Assembly (NCBI GenBank): GCA_904066235.2
Contig: CAJFCV020000006.1
Span: forward strand, 2,852,001-2,916,000
From: Bursaphelenchus xylophilus
Taxonomy: Eukaryota > Nematoda > Chromadorea > Rhabditida > Aphelenchoididae
Direction: 5' to 3'
DNA length: 64,000 bases
Shown: positions 44,730-54,900 of the stretch, in pieces
Numbering within the stretch: the stretch's first letter is position 1
Layout: each line of letters starts with the position of its first letter
Notes under the pieces: model-generated
Database searches by the model: none
Seen by the model: only the letters and a program-made list of their open reading frames with translations
What the model was told of the DNA's origin: nothing
Translations under genes and position numbers: made by a program

Positions 44730-47700
44730 TCAAAGTTTCATCGCTTTTCCCATTTCCTCGTACATTTTGTCGATTTCGTACGCGTACTTCTTGGCCAGCT
44801 CGGGTCGTTTGCTCTTCATGGTCGGGGTCAACAGTCCATTCTCGATTGAGAACATCTCCGGTTCCAAATAAATCGCTTTGGCCTGTTCGAACGAATGAAG
44901 CGCCGACTCTCGCGCCGTGGCTCGCATATCTCCCATAATCATCTTCTTCACATCCGAGCGTTGACAGAGTTCTTCGATGGTCAAGCCCTGAAGTTTGAGA
45001 TGCTTTTCGGCGGCCTGACCGAGCGTCTCATGATCCGGGACGATGATGGCGACCAGAGAATTTTGCAGGGAATCACCGTGCACAAAGGCTTGGGCAACGT
45101 AGCGGGAACGAGCGTAGACGTTCTCAATCTTCTCCGGAGCAATGTATTCGCCCTGAAAATTGAGGATCAATATCTGGAAAAGAATAGGCGGCGTATTTTA
45201 CCAAAAAAAAAGAAGATTCTGAAATTGCTCAAAAAATGTTTAAATTTGCCAAAAAATCTGTCAACTTGGGCAACCTGACCGGTCATTTTGGGCAAGCTGA
45301 CCAGGAAATTTTTAGTATCTCAGCCCACTCTCGGAAAATTCGCATCTCCGTCAAATTTATCAATGGTTAAGTTGATCGGTTTTACCGGTCAAATTGGTCA
45401 ACTTGGCCGGTCATAATGGGCAAGTTGACCAGGAAATTTTTAGTGTCTCATAATATTTATCTCATATCACGCTTGGAAATTCCGAATCTTTAGACGGACA
45501 ACCTGACCAATCTGACCGGTCATATTGGTCAACTTGACCGGTCAGATTGGGCAAGTTCAATTTTTAGAATTTCAACATACGTTTGAAAAAGCCATAAATT
45601 CAGACTGACAATCTGACCAATCTGGTCGGTCATATTGGTCAACTTGACCGGTCATATTAGGCAAGTTGACCAAACAATTTTTTTTTAAATTTCATTCTAC
45701 GTTTGAAAAAGCCATAAATTCATAGACAATCTGACCAATCTGACCGGTCATATTGGTCAACTTGACCGGTCAGATTGGGCAAGTTCAATTTTTAGAATTT
45801 CAACATACGTTTGAAAAAGCCATAAATTCAGACTGACAATCTGACCAATCTGGTCGGTCATATTGGTCAACTTGACCGGTCATATTAGGCAAGTTGACCA
45901 AACAATTTTTTTAGAATTTCATTCTACGTTTGAAAAAGCCATAAATTCAGACTGGTAACCTGACCAATTTGACCGGTCATATTGGTCAACTTGACCTGTT
46001 CCATTCCAAAATCTCCCTACCTGTGCCAACTTGAAGATGTGTTTCTTCCGGTCCATAATCTTCAAAGTGCCTTGCTCCTCGAACATTCCAATATCACCGG
46101 TGTGAAGCCAACCGTCCTCATCGATCGTCTTCTTCGTCTCCTCCTCGTTCTTGTAGTATCCCGGAGTGACATTGTATCCGCGAATACAAACCTCACCTTT
46201 GCCCTCCTTGACGAGGTAATTCAGCTCCGGAGCATCGACTAGTTTGACGGCACAACAAGGAATGGGGATTCCGACATGACCGGGACGGGTGTCGCCGATC
46301 GTTCCGACCTGGAAAATGCCGGGTTTTTATAGGTTAAAAAAGGATTTATTTTGCCCAAAAAATGATGACAAAAAATTTTTACAAGATTTTTTTTCGATTT
46401 TTTCGGAGAAAATTGCGAATTTTTACGGAAATTTTTGATGTTTTGGTATAAAAATTTCTTGCAAAAACTTAATTTTTTTGGGGTAAAATCGTCAATTTGA
46501 GAAATTCCCTTCAAATTTTGCTCACCGTAGCCGCCGCCACGCACTCCGTTTGTCCATAACCTTCAAAAATTTGGCACCCAAAAGCGCATCGGGCAAAGCT
46601 GAGGACATTCCGAGAAATTGGAGCTGATCCAGTAATAATCACTCTCATTCTTCCGCCCGTCAACTGTTGAATCTTCTTGAAGACGAGCTTGTCGAAAATG
46701 GAATCATTGCGACAAATTCCGCTGAAAATTCCAATGAAAAATTTGAAAAAAAATTTTGCACTGTGCGAAAAAACAAAAAAGTTTTTTTTTTATTTCGCAC
46801 TGTGCAAACAAAATAAAGAAAAATTTTGCACTGTGCAAATCAAAAATTTTCTTTGCACTGTGCGAAAAACCGAATAAATCTACTTTTTTATTTCGCAATG
46901 TCCAAAAAATAAAAAAAATATTGCACTGTGCAAGCCAAAGGAAATTTTTTGCACAGTGCGAAAAATAAAAAACTTTTTTTTTTCATTTCGCACGGTGCTA
47001 TCAAAAAAAACTCAAATTTTTGCACAGTGCAGCAAAAACAAATACAAAACCAAAACTTACGCCTGGAGTTCCCTCATTTTGTAATCAATCGCCACTTTGA
47101 ACAGCAATTTTTTGATTGGCGACGAGTTCACTTGAGCCATGACACGGTCGTACATTCGATTCAGGACCCTCGGAACACACGGCATCATCGTTGGCTGCAA
47201 CGCTTGCAGATCGCTAATCAGTTCGGTGAGTTGTCCATTGTAGAAGCCGACGCGGCTTCCAAGCGAAAACATTGTGTTTTGCAGCATCCGATCGTACATA
47301 TGGGCCATGGGGAGGAAGGAGAACATCACTTCCTAAAAAATTTTTTTTGTGAGTTTTTTAGCTTGCAAGTTGGAAAAGTTGCGGTATTTCAACCAAAAAT
47401 CAATTTTTCCCCCAAAAAATTCATTCTTTCCAAAAAAATATTACCAAAAAATAAAAAAAACTCAAAATTCCATCGAGAAACTCACATTTTTCCCCTCAAA
47501 AAACCCCTTCAACGGCTTCACACACGTCGTATTTGCCACAATATTGCCGTGAGTCAGCATTACTCCCTTCGGATTGCCCGTGGTGCCACTAGTGTAACAG
47601 ATCGTCGCCAAAGTCTTCTTTTCCGGCCGACAATGCTCGATCCTCTTCTCCAGCTTTCCCATGTCCAACAGCTCTTGGAAAGTGTACAGATCAATGTGAT

Positions 47701-49190
47701 GGGACTTGAAATAGCTTCGTCTGGCTTCATTTAGGTCCGCAGTGTCACAAACCACGACGTATTTGACTTGAGGGCATTCGATTTTGGCTTCCAAGATCTG
47801 GTCGGCTTTCCCCATGTTGTCGCAGATCACAAGCTCGGTGTCGGTCTGGTTGAGAATGTAGGAAGAAGCGCCTGGGCCGAGAGTGTCGTAGAGGGGGACA
47901 ATAACATTGCTGAAACGAAAAAACATCAAGGAAAACTTGAGATGCACACAAAGAATGACCATTCAACATGCCCAACCTGAGTGGTCGGTCGGGCAAATTG
48001 CCCATGCAGTTGTTCCTATGAAATTTAACATTTCCGGGAGTTCAATTTGATACTGAAGAGGGAACAGTCAACATGCCCAATCCGACCGGTCAACTTGCCC
48101 AATTTGACCGGTAAGTCGGGCAAGTTGCCCATACAGTTGTTCCTATGAAACTTAATATTTCCTGGAGTAGAATTTGATATTGAAAAATGAACACGCAACA
48201 TGCCCAATCTAACCGGTCGGGCAAATTGTCTTAACAAAAATGATAAAAAAAAATTTCAGTAAAGAGGACGTGGGAGGTGTTCACAGTTGCCCAGTAAACT
48301 TGCCCAATTTGAGCAGTAAGAATGGGCAAGTTGACGGGTCATTTTCTTTAATGCCAAAATTTTTCATCGTTTTTCCAGAAAACTTTAGACACAAAAATTT
48401 GGCGACTCTTTGCCTTGCTCACCTAAAATTATACGCGGCATGCTCAGTGATAACCCATTCCGGTCGATTTCGGCAAAAAATGGCGATATTCGTCTTGTCT
48501 CCAACTGGAATCCCCAGTCGTCGAAAGGCGTGGGCCAAGTCATCCGCACTGGCCATAACTTCATTGTAGGTGTACCACATGTACGGCTCGGATCCATCTT
48601 CTTGCCGGACCCTCCGACCAATCATTGGGCCGTTGTTCGAGGCCACAGCGCCGTTTCGAATGACGTCATAAAGAGTTCGGACATTGGGGAAAGCGTGGTC
48701 TTCCAAGGCATCGGATTTGAGGTAAGCGGCGATTCTGGAGCCGTCCTGAAAAATTGGAAATTTTTGATGACTTACCAAAAAAATTTTTAAAAAATAATTT
48801 AAAAAAATATTTGTTTTGGACCTTGAAATATACCATAAAGCTCCCATTACTCATAAAAATCCCAAAACTCACCGGCAACGCCCTGGTTTGCTGATTCAAA
48901 TCCACCACCGTATCGTATTTCCTCGCCGGTAGCCTGATCTTGTACCACCAAAATCCCAGCGCTCCCAGCAACGCAGGCATCCCCACCGTGCTCAGCATCC
49001 CCGTATTCACCATTGCTGCAGGCAGCAAGGAGAACACCGCACGATGCAGCAACGATTTTTCGCGGTTTTCCCCATCCGCTTCGCTGATTGGCCCATCCCA
49101 TCCGATTTTGGGGCGGAGCGAAAGGGAGCGCGGAAACGGCACCACGTTGAAGCGATGCGATAAAAGAGCGGCACGGCGAGCAGCTAACAT
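44730..49190 (-). CDS. Long-chain fatty-acid-CoA ligase (ACSL1/5/6 type), 747 aa, 7 exons
   Basis: The enzyme activates long-chain fatty acids with ATP and CoA at ER, mitochondrial or peroxisomal membranes. Exons are 49190-48873, 48745-48423, 47909-47486, 47332-47061, 46721-46526, 46308-46021 and 45152-44730; all phases agree and total 2,244 nt. The basic N-terminus [14 protein letters not shown] and the hydrophobic segment [10 protein letters not shown] near residue 80 suggest a membrane anchor. The adenylate-forming motifs are in order: [16 protein letters not shown] near 318 (phosphate loop), [10 protein letters not shown] near 365, GYGQTEC near 503, GWLHTGDIG near 583 and [20 protein letters not shown] near 600 spanning the last intron. 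The length fits the family. Introns 2 and 6 carry GACCGGTCA repeats and intron 4 carries GCACTGTGC repeats. Which C. elegans acs gene is closest cannot be told by eye. Confidence 0.95.
45260..46005. repeat. Higher-order tandem repeat with GACCGGTCA palindromes in acyl-CoA synthetase intron 6
   Basis: The marker GTTTGAAAAAGCCATAAATT occurs at about 45581, 45701, 45809 and 45928, spacings of ~120, 108 and 119 bp. Two unit types alternate: A contains GGTCAGATTGGGCAAGTTC, B contains GGTCATATTAGGCAAGTTG. This makes an A-B-A-B dimer of ~228 bp. Every unit carries several TTGACCGGTCA words. More diverged units occupy 45260-45470. Confidence 0.85.
46750..47040. repeat. Array of GCACTGTGC/GCACAGTGC palindromes in acyl-CoA synthetase intron 4
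   Basis: The near-palindrome TTGCACTGTGCGAAA or its complement recurs about eight times at 15-50 bp spacing, separated by AAAAAAGTTTTTTTT-like spacers. One decayed unit reads CGCAATGTCC. The array fills most of the intron. Spacing is irregular, so this is not a strict satellite. Confidence 0.75.
47965..48345. repeat. GACCGGT-family repeats in acyl-CoA synthetase intron 2
   Basis: Words such as CATGCCCAATCCGACCGGTC, AACTTGCCCAATTTGACCGG and GGGCAAGTTGCCCATACAGT are repeated about three times, with GTTGTTCCTATGAAA markers near 48010 and 48136 (~125-bp period). It is related to the array in intron 6 of the same gene but carries a CCCAA-flanked variant. Confidence 0.75.
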
Positions 49191-49310
49191 CCTTTGATAG
49201 TCAGTTGAGGTTAGCGGGAGAAATGGGAAATCGACCGGTCGAAAATTCGATCGGTTAAAAGAATAAACCGTTTTTGTAAGGGGAATTTTTTTATTTATTT
49301 TTTATGCAAA

Positions 49311-51392
49311 TTAATTTTTGATAGCATCGCTGAGACTTTGCTGTTGAGTGATGAGTTGCTGATCCATTTGTAAAATTGCTTGGAGGTGCATCTGAAAGCA
49401 TAGTTAAAAATTGTGAGCATAGGTAAATATTTTCTCGTGGTATTGCTAAGATGCTCTGGGGGAAATCTTGATGGAACTTATTGAAGAAATACCAAAATTG
49501 TGACCCTCATACTTTGATGAAGCTTGGCACAAATTGATATATTACGTTATTTCTACCATGGAGAGTAATGTTTTTTCGTACAAAAAAATTATAAGTTTTT
49601 CCCCTCGAAACTGGCAGATACGGTTGAAACGCGTTTTTTCTGTGACCACTCTCCTCGTTTCGCGCACTCCCTTGGCCACAAAGGTTGTTAATTAATCCCC
49701 CTCTCCAATAAAAAAGTCCATTTTCTTTTACAGGGTCTTGACGGTCATCTTTGTATTTATTGTTGTGCCTTACTTACTTTCAACGTTTTATTTGACTCAT
49801 TCAGCCGCTCATTCTCGTCTTTCATGGTCTGCTCCAGCAATTTCAGCTCTTCAACGCGAACCGTCTTTTCCTCCGCTAACGTCTTCTCTAATTCCGCTAT
49901 CTGAGATATAAAAATGTTGTTTATACGGTCAAAATACAAGCCTACCCTCTCCGTCAACTTCTGATTCAAAATCTTTTCCTCTGCCAGATTGCGAACAGCT
50001 TGATGTTGCTCCTGTTCCACCACAATCGCTTTCCGCACGCCATAGGCTATGGCACTTTCTAAAAGACTTTGATACGACAGGATTGTGAGATGGATCTCGT
50101 CTCGCACTCGCAACATCAGCAGTCCTCGTTCAGCGCAGTTGATGGTCACTTGACGGATTAGTTCGTCTAAAAGTTCAATGAAAATTACTATTGAAAACCG
50201 TATACCAAACAACTCGTCGTAAATCCTTCGTCTGATTGGGCAGATCCCGAACGCTTTGGCATGCTTGGTTTTCAGTTCATTTTCGAACTTCTCCTGCAGT
50301 CCCACCATGTCAAAGCGGGTTGCTGGGACCGTCGATGCTCTCTCCATCCAGCTCTTCCCGTCCATGTCGCGATATCTGAAAACTAGTAAATTATGTCTAC
50401 ATATAATAAATTGAACAGTGTTCAATTTGTACCCTTATACGACAAGTTTTCTGACCAACTATAAAGTGTAGTTGCAACGACAAAATTGAAGACCCTAGTT
50501 CAGGTCTGATCATCGTTGAAAGTTATCACAATGGGGTATTTTGGGGGCGTGGCATGATCGGAGACAGCGCTTCTGTTCGAGTGCGTCGAGGACAGAAAAC
50601 TATCACTCTGTTGGGAAAATAAGGTGGATTTATCGCAACAAGATGCCTCGCAGTCGCCCACCAGATCTCCAGCCTTGGATGCCCGTCGCAAAGCGATGAA
50701 AGGCAATTCCAAGGCGGACGCTTCCGCATTATTTTCCCGACATACTGATTTACAGTGATGGACCTGATCCAGTGGCAAATCGCGTTCCATTTTGCTTCCG
50801 GGAAGCATCAAAAATGTGGCAAAATGCTTCCCTCTCCAGGTGAAAACACACTTCGTGCACTTTCCCTCACAAAAAAAAGCTGGCGCGCTTTTGAAACCCG
50901 AGTTTTTTTGACTTGGCGAGGGCAGCATTTTGCCACATTTTTGATACCTCCTGGATGCAAAATGGTACGTTTTTCGCCACTGGATCAGGTCGCCCACTGT
51001 AAGTTCAAGACCATTTTTTTATAGTTGTGATCTGATACCGATCACAATTTTTAGGGTTCTAAAAAAAGCTTTGGATACCTAGGCGGGATAATGCAGTCCA
51101 TAATGCATCTCAACTGTTTATCCGGCTCTATCGGAGGCAGATCTGAATCGGTAATTTTCTTCAACTCTTCAGCCGGATCAACCCTTTCCTCTTCAGGCGG
51201 GGCCTCTTCTGGCAAGTCCATCTTCAACAGTTCTATTCTATCCGAACTTCTCGTCATTTTACTTGCATTCGTTGGCACTCGAGGCAGTTGAATTTCATTT
51301 CCATTGGCATCCGGAAAATTCATGGTTGGCGGAGGTAGTGGAATATTGATTGATGGGGTATTGATCGTCGGAATACTGCCGTTAGAAGTCAT
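49311..51392 (-). CDS. DNALI1: Axonemal dynein light intermediate chain p28/DNALI1 homologue, 302 aa, 5 exons
   Basis: p28/DNALI1 is a light chain of single-headed inner dynein arms in motile cilia. Exons are 51392-51079, 50375-50206, 50166-49946, 49900-49778 and 49391-49311 (909 nt, phases agree). After a Pro/Ser-rich N-terminus (about residues 1-90) come the landmarks IIPPRYRDMDGKSW, STVPATRFDMVGLQE, GICPIRRRIYDELFDELIRQ and VTINCAERGLLMLRVRDEIH. The family pattern I recall is LPPREW, SSTPSTRMDVVHLQE, GICPVRRELY and VTINCAERGLLLLRVRDEI. The C-terminal ~110 residues are a coiled coil (RIAELEKTLAEEK). A family A MITE lies in intron 1. Only 120 bp separate its stop from the acyl-CoA synthetase start, so the two could be an operon-like pair in the order DNALI1 then synthetase. 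Its presence is notable because nematode cilia are immotile. Confidence 0.92.
50753..50999. mobile_element. MITE family A copy 6, complete, with TA target duplication
   Basis: TA-CAGTGATGGACCTGATCCAG and GGATCAGGTCGCCCACTG-TA, with mirrored halves. It lies in intron 1 of the DNALI1 gene. A fragment of a family B MITE end (TTATTTTCCCGACATACTGA) abuts its left side. Confidence 0.9.
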
Positions 51393-51951
51393 TTTAGAGA
51401 GCAAAAAATAGATGGTTGAGGGTCGAAACACCTAGATTTGAAAGAAAGTTTGAGTTGAAGGGGGTTTTCGAATGGAAATTTGCTTATTTACCCATAAATC
51501 CGCTCGGGTTTCTTGGCTTTTTCTTGGCTTTTGGCGGTTTCTAGCTGGGCTCTTGAAGGAAAAACGCTAGATTTTACACCTGCATGACTTTGAAGCCAAT
51601 TGGCGTTAATTTCCAATTAACTGGCAAGATTTTTTCTTGATTAAATTCACCCAGGAACTAAAACAAATAAAAATTTTTCATAATTATCCGAGCTCTCAAA
51701 ACCCTTGCTTATCGCATCTCCAAGAACATTGAGTTTAAATATTAAGACTAATTCGGAAAATGGAGATGATCGCGATAAGGAGCGCTTGATAAGTTATCAG
51801 TGTTCCAAACGTCTTATGAGAAACCGATTTTTCGCACGCCTGCGAAAACATTGGGCATAATTGGAGTCGGTGCAAGCCAGATAGGGTAGTTCTATTCTTT
51901 CTGAGAAGCTCGACATTCTCTGCTCTAAAGTTGCTATAGAGAGCGGTGAAA

Positions 51952-54900
51952 ATGTTGAACCTAACGGACACCGGGTTAACGGTGTTCATCGCTGTGATTA
52001 TGGTGATCACTGGGGCTTTGAATACGCTAATTGCAAAGTAAGTTGCTGATTAGGCGATTGGGGGATTCGCAGGAAAATATTAGAGAAATTGACAGAAACG
52101 TAAAAATTCTGGGACCTATTTTTATTTGGCCTAGAAACTTGTGAAGATCAATGAAATGTCAAGAAAATTGATGATATTCACAGGGGAAGTAGTACTCCAA
52201 GTGCGACGCTCAGATTTTGATGAAACTTGGCGCAAATTTAGAGTAATTTTTTTCAAGATATATGCGAGAATCCTAGCTCGCACTTTGCAGAAACAACCGA
52301 GATTTTTAGATCGAAAGTCGGCCAAAATTTAGCACTCTTTGCCGAATTTTGGCACAGAAAGTTGCATGCCTATTTCTACCGTAAAGAAATGTTCCTACAA
52401 AAAATCAAAATTTTCCGCGCGAGACTGCCAAAGTTATGGCCAAAAAGCGTCTTTCTCTCTGACCGCTCCCCACGTTTAGCGGCAAAAATCGTTCGATATC
52501 TCGGCGGCGCCGGCAAAGCGCGAGCTAAAACTTTCAGGAATTGATATTTAGCCCGTATCCGACGTGTGTGCAAAATTTAAAGAAAAGCTGAGCGTCGCAC
52601 TTGGAGTACTTCCCCTGTCAGCTAGATTAAGATTAGAGTTTATTCTTACACAAAATGTCAGCTATTTTATCGAGTTTCCACCTAGAAATCGATCGACCAT
52701 TTTGGTAAAAAAATATTCGAGCGGAATCGGAATGCCAAGGATTTTTCATCGCGCCATTTTTTGACGTGCGCCTCAATGAGTCTATTACGGATGTGGTGTT
52801 TTGCCGATCGTATTAGGAACGTTATTTATTGGACAACCTATAGAAAACCCTTTAAAAATATTGTGTCAAGAGGTAATATAAAATAATGAGAGACGGGTTG
52901 GGAAAAATAGCTTTTATCCTCTTTGTTTGTAGATCTTTCGCTGAAAAGCATGTGTTTTCTTGTTAGATACCTTGAAGATTACATTATAATTCCAATTTAT
53001 AAGATCTCGGCTCTGAATACTACAGTGACGGACCTGATCCAAGAAAAGTGCCATTTTGCATCCGGGAGGTATCAAAAAATGCAGCAAAATACCTCCCTCT
53101 CCATTAGAAAAAACTTCTTTTTGAAGGGCACGCTTTCTTCCTCACAAAAAAAAAGCTGGCGCGCTTTTGAAATCTGATTTTTTCACTTGGAGAGGGAGGT
53201 ATTTTGCCACATTTTTGATACTTCCTGGATGCAAAATGGTACGTTTTTTGCCACTGGATCAGGTCCCCCGCTGTATGTAAAACCAGATAATTTGGATACA
53301 GTCTTATCAAAATAATATACCTAACTTGGCCAACCCTTCTTAAAAAATAAAATCGACATTAGAAGCCATTTTCAGATGGACAGACCGCCTAAAATCCGCC
53401 GGAGCTCCGTTTGAACATCCCTTCTTCCAAGCCAACTGCATGTTCGTCGGAGAAGTTGGTTGTGGAATTGTGTTTGCGATAATCTACTACTACCAAAAGC
53501 GAAAAAATCAGGCTCCAGTTCTCGTGAAGTTCAATCCATTCCTGTTCGCGCTTCCAGCCGTATGTGATATTACGGGCACGTCGTTGCAGTATATTGGTCT
53601 CAACTTGACCACGGCGTCAAGTTATCAGATGTTGAGGGGTGAGTTGGAAGTGGTTTTGATAGGCTTGGAGAGAAAATACGATGTTTAAATCACATTTTTA
53701 GAATAAAAAATATTTATTTTTTCTGAGTGATACCCTATTCGCGGACATCTCTATTCGCGGACACCCAGTTCGCGGACATTCCCAACTCGCGGACACCCTA
53801 TTCGCGGACATTCCCAGTTCGCGGACACCCTGTTCGCGGACGCCCAATTCGCGGGCGTTTTTATAAATATATAAAATAGGCCCTGTATTTAGGCTTGTAG
53901 TCAAACCTCGGGCTAATAGTTTTGAAAATTCGTAGTGGAAATTACGTAATAAGTAAATTTCAGAAATTTTGAGTAGATATCTTACATAGGGGTAATCGAT
54001 AGTGCTGATTTCGAAAATCATACCCATTTTTATTTCATTGTTAGTTCTTTCTTACGTAGTACCGTGTAGTACTTAGTTTTTGAATTTTTCGATGTGCAGG
54101 GTTTTATAGCTGACCAATGGAAGAAATTTTTTATCAGACATCATGGATAATATAATTTCAATGTGATACATAGTTTTCTTGTTTTCTTTGCTTTCTGGTG
54201 GTAGTTTTATACTTTTCATGCCCTGATTGAGACCTTAGAAAGTTTAGACAGTAGGTCTTCGTGCAATAAATCAGTTTTTACATTTCTGCCGACATCAAAA
54301 TAACTAAAAAAACAAAGAAAATTATTTTAAATGAATTAAAAGCTGGAGAAATGGATCAATCCATACATCATCTGAATCAGAAGAATTTTTTCAACGTTTT
54401 GAGACAATATTTGTGTCTCAGCTCCATCTGAAACTTCAGAAATTACCTAAAACAATATCCGGCTAGCATCAAAAAATCCAAATAAAATCTGTAAAACCTG
54501 AAACTTTGTGGCATAAATTATACATATTCTGATTCAGAAATTTCCAGACAACATTTGAGATGCAAAATAAAAAAAATACGATTTTTTGAAATTTATGACA
54601 AAAATTTGTAAAATATGACATTGCTGACATAGAGCCCTGAAAGTTTGCACAAACATGTCGTACCACATGCCAAACGACTGTAGAAAATTTCAGAGCTGTA
54701 CATACAATCCCTCAAAAGTTATGCGCCGTTTTCGGTTCCAAAAACTCTGATTTCCCACTCCAAAAACCGGACTTTTATTGCTATAGTGTTTACTGAACCC
54801 TTTCTGGGAACCATAACTTTGGCCAGAAACGACCAAATTTTGATTTTTAAAAAGTAAATCTCCTAATTTGACCCTTGCGATCCTCGTGGTCTTGTTAGTT

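Noticed and set aside
45260..46005. GACCGGTCA words considered as a transcription-factor binding cluster
   Set aside because: The tandem higher-order repeat structure explains their number; binding is not excluded but not supported by sequence alone.
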